Translations under genes and position numbers: made by a program
From: Planctomycetia bacterium
GTDB taxonomy: Bacteria; Planctomycetota; Planctomycetia; Gemmatales; Gemmataceae
Direction of reading: 5' to 3'
Length of the DNA stretch: 64,000 bases
NCBI GenBank assembly: GCA_005772955.1
Contig: SXID01000092.1
Coordinates: forward strand, 1-64,000
Part shown: in pieces, positions 56,609 to 64,000 of the stretch
How the letters are laid out: every line of letters begins with the position of its first letter
How positions within the stretch are numbered: position 1 is the stretch's first letter
The notes under the pieces: generated by a model
The model's input: the letters and a program-made list of their open reading frames with translations, nothing else
What the model was told of the DNA's origin: nothing
Databases searched by the model: none

Positions 56609-56872
56609 TTGCGTCTCCGGGAAGAGTGTAGCCTCAAGTTACCGGATGGCGAGCGCCGCGACAGCGCGATCCATTCACGGTGTTGCTCTCGCCACACGGG
56701 AAGTTAGCGTATTCTGCGGCGTCACGCCGCGGGCGGTCCCAGGTGCCGGTCAGTTCAGCATTGAGGTGAACACGCCGATCAGCGTACCGCCGACGGCTGC
56801 GTTCACTGTGCGAGCCAGTAGCCAGCGCAGCGAGAGCGAATTGAGTGGAGGGCAATCGTCGGAGTGAGCGTT

Positions 56873-56963
56873 TGCGGCGGCGTCACGCCGCCGCAGGCTC
56901 TCGAGGCCGAGCAGTTGGAGATTCAGGCACGTGTGGACACCAGTTGTACGCACGTGCCTGAAT
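56873..56963. repeat. Two adjacent perfect palindromes
   Basis: tgcggcggcgt-c-acgccgccgca (56873-56895) and attcaggcacgtg (56921-56933) / cacgtgcctgaat (56951-56963). Confidence 0.6.
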
Positions 56964-57158
56964 CAGCTTACAGTCAGAAAGTAGCCCGGTAGCCCACACG
57001 TCGGATTCACGGGTCGCGCGGACGGTGTGAGCTTCAACTGCGGCGTTCCGCCTTTGGTGGTATGTGGATGGTACCAGTTCAGCGTGCCACGCACGCCTCC
57101 ACGGTGTAACCTCACAGGTCCATGTTACCCTGGAGGAGGGTGACAGGTAGGAGGGTAG

Positions 57159-58762
57159 CCCCAGTTCTGTTGCCATCTTGGACTTACCCAACTGGTTCTG
57201 AATTAGCAGGTTAGGGCTTTCGTTGTGGCGAAATTGGGGTTCAGATGGTGACCGTTGGACGTCGCGTGGTGCGGCGTCCACGAACCCAAGCAGGGAAGCC
57301 GCCGTGATTCTGCCACCCCACCGGCGGACACCTCCCGCCAAGTACCAACAGACCACCGACTTCGCACGACAGGTCTTCGACAGCCTGCCGCTGGCCCACG
57401 CCTCGCTCGCACTCTTCGCCTACGGCGTCACCACGCCGTTCCTCGCCGACCTGTTCCAGCGGCATCGGGGACGCTGTTACGAGGACGTCGTTACCTTCCC
57501 GCAACTCGTCGACTGGATCTTCGATGCCCTCATCGAGCACCAGGGATCCGGTCGCCAGGCACACCTGCAACGCCACCGACAACAGAACGACGCCGGCCAC
57601 GAAGCCTTCTACGGTAAGCTCCGCCGCGTCCCCTCGGGTCTGAGCGAAGCCTTCCTCCGCGAGGTCACCGACCGCTTCACCACCCTCTTCCCCAAGGTTG
57701 TCGCTCACCGCATCCCCGCCTCCTTCGACCGCTCGGAAGTCGTCATCCTCGACGGCAAGAGTCTCAAGAACGTGGCCAAGCGACTGGTCGAAACGCGGGG
57801 CACGCCGGGCAAACTTCTGGGCGGCAAGTTGCTCGTCGCGTACCGACCCCGCGATGGTCTGGTTCTGGACATGGCCTCCGATCTCGATGGCGAAACCAAC
57901 GAGGCCAAACTGATCCCGCATCTGATGCCGCGACAGCGTGCCCGTCCCGGTCTTGCGGCACTCGTGGTCGGGGATCGCCTGTTCTGTGCGCTGAAGCACT
58001 TCGACGAGTTCACCAAGGAAAGCGGCCATTTCGTGGTCCGACACGCCCGGACGTTGTCGTTCGAGCCGGATCCGAATCGCCCGGCCGTCGCGACCACCGA
58101 CGCCGCCCATCGGGCGGTGGTCGAACAATGGGGGTGGGCCGGCAAGCCGAAGGAGAAGCTCCGCCGCTACGTCCGGCGGATCACCGTCGAACGCCCGGCG
58201 GACGAAGCGATCACGATCCTCACCGACCTGCTCGAACCCGACCTGCATCCCGCCGCCGATCTGTTGGCCCTGTACCGGATCCGGTGGAGCATCGAGAGCA
58301 CGTTCCAGAAGGTGACGGAGATCTTCGCGTTGGGTCGCTTCATCGGCTCGACGCCGGAGGCGACGGTGCTTCAGGCGTCGATGTGCTTCGTCCTGGCGAA
58401 CGTGGTGCAGGTGCTCCAGGGGTATGTGGTGGCGAAACAGAAGTTGACCTTCGAGGATTTATCGACGGAGCAGTTCTGCACGGACTGGCATCGTCAACTG
58501 GTGGCGTTGAAGGAGTTGGTGAGCGTGCCCATGATCGTGTCGTTGATTCCGTCGGATCTGACGGCGGAGAGCCTGGCGAAGCTGTTGGATGAGTTATTGG
58601 GCACGATGTGGAAACCGGGCTGGGACAAGACCCGCAACAAGTCGCCCCGAGCTCACCCCCACGCCGCGAAACAGAAAGGGGCACACACCTCCGTTCAACG
58701 TCGCCGCCAAGCCCAGAAGTCCAAGGCTGCCAAGTGAAACTCAGTTGTGCATAGCACTGGGG
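57159..58762 (+). mobile_element. IS4-like insertion sequence (ends inferred)
   Basis: CCCCAGTtctgttgc at the left and its imperfect inverse gcatagcACTGGGG at the right bracket the transposase ORF; TAG directly flanks both ends (57156-57158, 58763-58765). Confidence 0.6.
57223..58737 (+). CDS. IS4-family-like DDE transposase
   Basis: VILDGKSLKNVAKRL, GLAALVVGDRLFC, LLALYRIRWSIESTFQKVTEIFALGRFIGSTPEATVLQASMCFVLANVVQV (Y-(2)-R-(3)-E-(6)-K-type signature). Confidence 0.88.
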   Translation: MWRNWGSDGDRWTSRGAASTNPSREAAVILPPHRRTPPAKYQQTTDFARQVFDSLPLAHASLALFAYGVTTPFLADLFQRHRGRCYEDVVTFPQLVDWIFDALIEHQGSGRQAHLQRHRQQNDAGHEAFYGKLRRVPSGLSEAFLREVTDRFTTLFPKVVAHRIPASFDRSEVVILDGKSLKNVAKRLVETRGTPGKLLGGKLLVAYRPRDGLVLDMASDLDGETNEAKLIPHLMPRQRARPGLAALVVGDRLFCALKHFDEFTKESGHFVVRHARTLSFEPDPNRPAVATTDAAHRAVVEQWGWAGKPKEKLRRYVRRITVERPADEAITILTDLLEPDLHPAADLLALYRIRWSIESTFQKVTEIFALGRFIGSTPEATVLQASMCFVLANVVQVLQGYVVAKQKLTFEDLSTEQFCTDWHRQLVALKELVSVPMIVSLIPSDLTAESLAKLLDELLGTMWKPGWDKTRNKSPRAHPHAAKQKGAHTSVQRRRQAQKSKAAK

Positions 58763-58942
58763 TAGCCCCGCGCAACGCGTGCTTCTTGAACAATCGGTTC
58801 CGCCACACCTCGCGAGCCAGGGTCGCGAGACTTGGTTTCCTGCACACATCGCCTTCTCATTTCTCGAAACTACTCACCCGTCCGCGTGTTCGATACACTT
58901 CGTATACCCACCACACTGCGCTCGCACCCGGAGTAGCCTACC

Positions 58943-61828
58943 GTGCCGCTGTTGTTCGCCGTCACGATGTTCGTGAGCGCGTCGCTACTGTTCATGGTTC
59001 AGCCGATGGTCGCCAAGGCCGTTCTTCCACTACTGGGCGGAAGCCCGGCCGTGTGGAACGGCTGTATGGTATTCTTTCAGGCACTCTTGCTCCTGGGCTA
59101 CCTCTACGCTGACCGAATCACGCGAGTGAACGACACGCGTAAGCAGTGGATGATCCACCTCGCAGTCCTTGCGTTGCCGATCACCGTATTCGCGTTGGCT
59201 GTGTTATTCAGCACGAAACACACACCAATCGCAGTGGTCGAATCGCTCGCACCCACGGACGGCGCCAGCCCTGTCATCAGCGTACTGGCGATTCTCACAG
59301 TCGCGATCGGCATCCCGTTCTTCGTGTGTTCCACCACGGCGACGCTGCTCCAGAAGTGGTTCACGTACACCGGGCACCCGTCAGCACGTGACCCGTACTT
59401 CCTGTACGCCGCGAGCAACTTCGGCAGCCTGATCTCACTCCTCGGCTACCCAATCTTTATCGAACCGAACCTGACGCAAGGCGGGCAGACTTGGGTGTGG
59501 GCCTTTGGCTTCGCGGGGCTGGCCGGCTTGATCGCGTTCTGCGGTAAGGCCGCAGTCAACCCGCTCGGCGTACCACCTTCGACAGCGAAAGCCTCTGACA
59601 AACAAGTGGCGCCCGCGGGCGAGAAGGGTCAGACCTTGCCGCCCAGCGAGCCGCCGCCGACATGGGGGCGCATGGCGAAGTGGACCGCGCTCGCGTTCGT
59701 GCCCAGCAGCCTGATGCTCGGCGTCACGTTCCACATGACGACCGACATCGCGAGCATCCCGCTGTTGTGGGTCGGCCCACTCGCGTTGTACCTGGTCACG
59801 TTCATCATCGCGTACGGGCGAGTCCCGCCGTGGTTCCGGATCCTGATCGGCAACCTCGCTCCTGTGATGATCCTGTTGCTCGTGTTCCTGCTGATCTCGG
59901 GCGTGAACCCCGGTGTCGGTCTGAGCCTGATGTTGCACCTGCTCACGTTCTTCGCCGCGGCGTTGATGTGCCACTACGAATTGGCCCGCGACCGCCCCAG
60001 TCCCCAATATCTGACCACCTACTTCCTCATCATGTCGCTCGGCGGCGTGCTGGGCGGCATCTTCAACTCGCTCCTTGCCCCGATCCTGTTCGCGCAGGAC
60101 TACGAGTACAAACTGGTACTCATCGTCTCGTGTCTGATGGTCCCGCGGCTCAGCCCGCTCGACCAGAACGAGAAGGAAACGAAGATGAGCAACCAGACCG
60201 CGCTGACAGCCGACATGGCGGTCAACCTGAGTACGAACTGGCTGGTTTACGGCGTGCGTTGGGTCATGCGACTGATCGACCGCGACAAGCGGGTAGCGTG
60301 GGCGCTTGACATCGCGATCCCAATTATCGTCGCGCTCGTGTTCTGGCGATTGCAGAAGGTGGGTTCTGTTGAGGTCTACGGGAACGCGTTACGGAGTATT
60401 TCCAAGAACCTGGGCATCGGAGTGCAGACGATTCACATCGTCTTCGTGTACGCGTTACCGGTAATGGTGTGCTTCTTCTTCGTGGACCGGCCGCTGCGGT
60501 TCGCGCTGTGCGTGGCAATCATCCTCGGCATGAGCGTGTTCCGAGACGAGTCGAACGATGAGGTGAACACCGTTCACACCGAACGCAGTTTCTTCGGCAT
60601 CCTGAAGGTCGAACAGCGTGGGCACTTCACTCGCCTGGTCCATGGCACCACGCTGCACGGCACGCAAATCAACGAGAAGTTCCGTCCACATTGGGCCGAC
60701 GAGTTCCAGCGGTTGACCGCAATGCACCCGTTCGAAAACATCGTCGTCACCGGCGCACATCACAGCTTTAACGCCCGTGAGGAACCGCTGACTTACTACC
60801 ATCGCACCGGTCCCGTCGGTGCGATGTTCAGCGAACTGAGTTCGTCCACACGGAAGAATGGCGCAGACGCGAACTCGCACATCGCAATGGTCGGCCTCGG
60901 CACCGGGAGCGTGTCGTGTTACGCCAAGAAGGGGCAGAAACTCACCTACTACGAAATCGACCCGGCAGTGAAACGAATCGTGGAGACTCCGTGGAAGGTG
61001 ATGAACCCTGAGGAGGTGAAAAAGGGCGAGACACCCGTGATGGGGCCCTTCACCTACGTTCACGATGCCCGGCAACGCGGCGCAGAGATCGACTTCAAGA
61101 TGGGCGACGCCCGCCTGAAATTGAAGGAGGACACGGACATCCGGTACTCGCTGCTGCTGGTCGATGCGTTTAGCTCCGACTCGATCCCGGTCCACCTTCT
61201 TACCAATGAGGCGGTGCAACTGTACCTCGACCGGATGACCGACGATGGCATCCTGGCGCTGCACATCTCCAACAAGTTCGTGCGTCTGGAACCGGTAGTT
61301 GCCGCAATCGCGAAGCACCACAATCTCGTTGCACGCGTGTGGAACGACGACGCCGAGGGGCGTCCGGGTAAGACCGCGTCAAGTTGGGTCGCACTGAGCC
61401 GCAAACGCAACCCCGACGACCTTCAGGGGCACCTGGGCGCGAAGATCGGCTCACCGATCGGGGATCTGGTGGGCAAATACGGTAGCGGGTCGCAGTTGAT
61501 ACGTGTTCTACGCGACATCTATCCCGAACTCGTCACGGTACTCGACAAGTCCCCGTTAAACCAACAGGACAAGTTGCTCGAATGGCTCGACAAGCGGACC
61601 GACGACGAGGCGAAACGGTACGCGGCGCTGGTTCGCAAACACACTGCGTTCGCCACGACAATGACGGTTCTGTACGCGGAGACCGGCTACGGGTTCCGTC
61701 CCGTGGACACGCTCGATGGAGTGGAGGCCTGGACTGACGACTACGCCGACGTGATGCGGGTGATGATGATTCCCGAACTCCAGGCGGTGCGGAAGTTCTT
61801 CGGTCTGCCGACGCCGGTGGAACGGTGA
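58943..61828 (+). CDS. Fused polytopic membrane/spermidine synthase-like protein
   Basis: 961 aa; SASLLFMVQPMVAKAVLPLLGGSPAVWNGCMVFFQALLLLGYLYA N-terminus; C-terminal SAM-like region IAMVGLGTGSVSCYAKKGQKLTYYEIDPAVKRI ... YSLLLVDAFSSDSIPVHLLTNEAVQLYLDRM. Confidence 0.88.
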   Translation: MPLLFAVTMFVSASLLFMVQPMVAKAVLPLLGGSPAVWNGCMVFFQALLLLGYLYADRITRVNDTRKQWMIHLAVLALPITVFALAVLFSTKHTPIAVVESLAPTDGASPVISVLAILTVAIGIPFFVCSTTATLLQKWFTYTGHPSARDPYFLYAASNFGSLISLLGYPIFIEPNLTQGGQTWVWAFGFAGLAGLIAFCGKAAVNPLGVPPSTAKASDKQVAPAGEKGQTLPPSEPPPTWGRMAKWTALAFVPSSLMLGVTFHMTTDIASIPLLWVGPLALYLVTFIIAYGRVPPWFRILIGNLAPVMILLLVFLLISGVNPGVGLSLMLHLLTFFAAALMCHYELARDRPSPQYLTTYFLIMSLGGVLGGIFNSLLAPILFAQDYEYKLVLIVSCLMVPRLSPLDQNEKETKMSNQTALTADMAVNLSTNWLVYGVRWVMRLIDRDKRVAWALDIAIPIIVALVFWRLQKVGSVEVYGNALRSISKNLGIGVQTIHIVFVYALPVMVCFFFVDRPLRFALCVAIILGMSVFRDESNDEVNTVHTERSFFGILKVEQRGHFTRLVHGTTLHGTQINEKFRPHWADEFQRLTAMHPFENIVVTGAHHSFNAREEPLTYYHRTGPVGAMFSELSSSTRKNGADANSHIAMVGLGTGSVSCYAKKGQKLTYYEIDPAVKRIVETPWKVMNPEEVKKGETPVMGPFTYVHDARQRGAEIDFKMGDARLKLKEDTDIRYSLLLVDAFSSDSIPVHLLTNEAVQLYLDRMTDDGILALHISNKFVRLEPVVAAIAKHHNLVARVWNDDAEGRPGKTASSWVALSRKRNPDDLQGHLGAKIGSPIGDLVGKYGSGSQLIRVLRDIYPELVTVLDKSPLNQQDKLLEWLDKRTDDEAKRYAALVRKHTAFATTMTVLYAETGYGFRPVDTLDGVEAWTDDYADVMRVMMIPELQAVRKFFGLPTPVER

Positions 61829-62946
61829 CAACGGTTGGTGTCGTTGGGGCGAGCGCGCGGGCGGCGGTTCATGCGCTCACCCGCGCCGGGTTCTCTGCGT
61901 GGGCAGTCGATCAGTTCAACGACCGCGACTTGAAACGCATTGCCGCGTGCGCGTTGTGCCCTTCCAATGATTATCCCACCGCGATTCCAGAACTCGCGGC
62001 GCTATTCCCGCCGGGCCCATTCATCTACACGGGCGGTCTCGAAAACCATCCAGACATCGTTTCGGAACTCTCGCAGACGCGCGAACTCTGGGGCAACCCG
62101 CCCGAAGTGCTGACGCGAGTCCGTGACCCAATCCAACTGACTGCGATGCTCAACGACGCCGGGTTCGCAACGCCACGAGCGGCGACCCAACCGGTCGAAG
62201 GACGCTGGCTGCGCAAGCCACTGAGTTCTGGGTCCGGGATCGGCATCCGCTTCGCACAACCGGGCGAGCCCGATTCACCCCGGCACTACATTCAGGAGTT
62301 CATTGAAGGCGTGCCGATGTCGGCGATCTACAGCGGGACGACGTTCATTGGCGTGACGGAACAACTGATTGGCGAACCGTGGTTGCACGCATTGCCGTTC
62401 GCGTACTGCGGGAACATCGGGCCAGTCGCGACTCCCCCCGGCGCGCTGAACACTCTCGCGGACTCGCTCGGACTTCGTGGCGTCTGGGGACTCGACTTCA
62501 TCCTGAAAGGCGACGCGCCCTACCCCGTCGAACTGAATCCGCGATACACGGCAGCGGTGGAGGTACTGGAACACGCGACAGGGAAGAACCTACCCCCCCG
62601 GCCCCCCTTGCTTCAGGGAGGGGGGAGCCTGACTTCCCCCCCCCCCCCTGAAGGTTGGGGGGCCGGGGGGGTAAGTTCTTCACGGGTCATCGGTAAAGCC
62701 GTCTACTACGCGCCTCGCGCAATGACTTTCCCCCAAAGCGGTCCGTGGGACGCGGACCTCACCGGTACGTTCGACCCGTGGCGCCTACCGGGCTTCGCGG
62801 ACATCCCCGACGCAGGCAACGCGGTCCAGACCGGCTGGCCTGTGCTCACGTTCTTCGCGACCGGAAACACACCCACCGAAGTCCGTGAACGGCTACAATC
62901 ACGCGCGACGGAACTCGATCGTCTCTTCGCGGAGCATTCACGATGA
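61825..62946 (+). CDS. ATP-grasp domain protein of the H4MPT C1-gene neighbourhood (GTG start)
   Basis: TTVGVVGASARAAVHALTRAGFSAWAVDQFNDRDLKRIA ... GRWLRKPLSSGSGIGIRFA ... LRGVWGLDFILKGDAPYPVELNPRYTAAVEVLE; 4-nt overlaps on both sides. Confidence 0.85.
   Translation: MTTVGVVGASARAAVHALTRAGFSAWAVDQFNDRDLKRIAACALCPSNDYPTAIPELAALFPPGPFIYTGGLENHPDIVSELSQTRELWGNPPEVLTRVRDPIQLTAMLNDAGFATPRAATQPVEGRWLRKPLSSGSGIGIRFAQPGEPDSPRHYIQEFIEGVPMSAIYSGTTFIGVTEQLIGEPWLHALPFAYCGNIGPVATPPGALNTLADSLGLRGVWGLDFILKGDAPYPVELNPRYTAAVEVLEHATGKNLPPRPPLLQGGGSLTSPPPPEGWGAGGVSSSRVIGKAVYYAPRAMTFPQSGPWDADLTGTFDPWRLPGFADIPDAGNAVQTGWPVLTFFATGNTPTEVRERLQSRATELDRLFAEHSR
62584..62680. repeat. 97-bp palindromic element inserted in frame in the ATP-grasp gene
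   Basis: aagaacctacccccccggcccccc ... ggggggccgggggggtaagttctt, 23 of 24 pairing at the ends; encodes KNLPPRPPLLQGGGSLTSPPPPEGWGAGGVSS. Confidence 0.9.
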
Positions 62947-63884
62947 CACTCAATGAACGCGCCCAACTACTAGCCGACGAAGTGGAACGCAACGCTGTAC
63001 GACTGCGTGTACACGTGACGAAAGTCGCGGGTGCGCGCGTGATCGATTGCGGCGGTGCGGTGCAAGGGAGCCTCGCGGTCGGATTGCTGCTCGCGCGGGC
63101 GTGCCTCGCGGACGCGGCCGAGGTAGCCTACGTCCCCTGCCCCGTCACTGGCGGTCCTGCGGTCCAGGTGACGACCGACGATCCCGTTCGTGCATGCCTC
63201 GCGTCACAGTACGCTGGCTGGCATGTGAGCGCGGGCAAGTTCTTCGCGATGGGTTCAGGGCCGATGCGCGCACTCGCGGCACGCGAGGAACTCTTCCAGC
63301 ACATCGCTGCTAAGGAAGAATCACCGTTCGCGGTCGGGGTACTGGAAACGCATCAGCACCCAACGGAAGAAGTGATCGCGGCCATCGTAGCGAAACTGCC
63401 GCTGGTTGCGGAACACCTCACGTTGCTCGTCGCGCCGACCACGAGCATCGCGGGCACGACGCAGATCGTCGCGCGCTCAGTCGAGACGGCGCTCCACAAA
63501 CTCCACGAACTGAAGTTCGACGTGAATCAGATCGTGAGCGGTTACGGCGTGGCTCCGCTGCCGCCACTCGCAACGGATTTCGTTCAGGCCATCGGCCGCA
63601 CGAACGACGCGATCCTATACGGGGCGAAAGTCGTGCTGTGGGTCCGCGCGGACGACGAGTTGCTCGAACAGATCGGGCCAAAGGTGCCGTCGTCCGCGTC
63701 GAAAGATCACGGGGCGCCGTTCGCGGAAGTGTTCGCGCGCTACAACAACGACTTCTACATGATCGACCCGCTGCTGTTCTCGCCGGCGGAAGTGGAGTTC
63801 CGCAACTTGAAGACGGGGCGCTGTCACCGGTTCGGCAAGGTCGAGCCGGGTTTGCTGCGAAAGTCGTTTGGGCTAAGCGGATGA
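62943..63884 (+). CDS. mch: Methenyltetrahydromethanopterin cyclohydrolase
   Basis: 313 aa; VIDCGGAVQGSLAVGLLLARACLADAAEV, GWHVSAGKFFAMGSGPMRALA, THQHPTEEVI, GRTNDAILYGAKVVLWV. Confidence 0.95.
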   Translation: MTLNERAQLLADEVERNAVRLRVHVTKVAGARVIDCGGAVQGSLAVGLLLARACLADAAEVAYVPCPVTGGPAVQVTTDDPVRACLASQYAGWHVSAGKFFAMGSGPMRALAAREELFQHIAAKEESPFAVGVLETHQHPTEEVIAAIVAKLPLVAEHLTLLVAPTTSIAGTTQIVARSVETALHKLHELKFDVNQIVSGYGVAPLPPLATDFVQAIGRTNDAILYGAKVVLWVRADDELLEQIGPKVPSSASKDHGAPFAEVFARYNNDFYMIDPLLFSPAEVEFRNLKTGRCHRFGKVEPGLLRKSFGLSG

Positions 63885-64000
63885 AGATTGCAATCCTCTC
63901 CGGCGGAACCGGCTGGCACGTTCAGGACATCGTGCGCGCCGCGACCGAACTTGGTCACCACGCGACGCCGCTCGACTTCCGCGCGGTCTCCGCGAGCGTC
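63881..64000 (+). CDS. RimK-like ATP-grasp protein, N-terminal fragment (runs off window)
   Basis: ATG overlaps the mch stop (ATGA); MKIAILSGGTGWHVQDIVRAATELGHHATPLDFRAVSASV; mch neighbourhood. Confidence 0.6.
   Translation, partial: MKIAILSGGTGWHVQDIVRAATELGHHATPLDFRAVSASV

Overview
High-GC window from a planctomycete, most likely Gemmata-like. This taxonomic call is inferred from PSCyt1/DUF1549/DUF1553 and DUF1501 pairs, DUF1080, VIT-vWA proteins, a PVC-type haem domain protein and tetrahydromethanopterin C1 genes. It holds about 40 mostly chromosomal-type genes: a possible zinc-transport operon with a KptA RNA 2'-phosphotransferase; FNR/Ser-Thr kinase/accA; MmsA plus class III aminotransferase; an HtrA-like protease with a triplicated C-terminal domain next to a BCS1-like AAA ATPase; an OPA-type transporter/nucleotidyltransferase/MetE-like cluster; molybdate-type ABC genes lacking an ATPase; purL, tyrA, ubiE, hemE and truD; one IS4-like insertion sequence; and a translationally coupled spermidine-synthase-like/ATP-grasp/mch/RimK-like operon. 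The most notable unexplained signal is a set of several unrelated families of palindromic, MITE-like repeats. Most lie on or within a few nt of the stop codon of the upstream gene, and several supply the stop codon. Two further palindromes sit in frame inside coding sequences (purL and the ATP-grasp gene). All calls come from reading the sequence and the supplied ORF translations. No database search was run.
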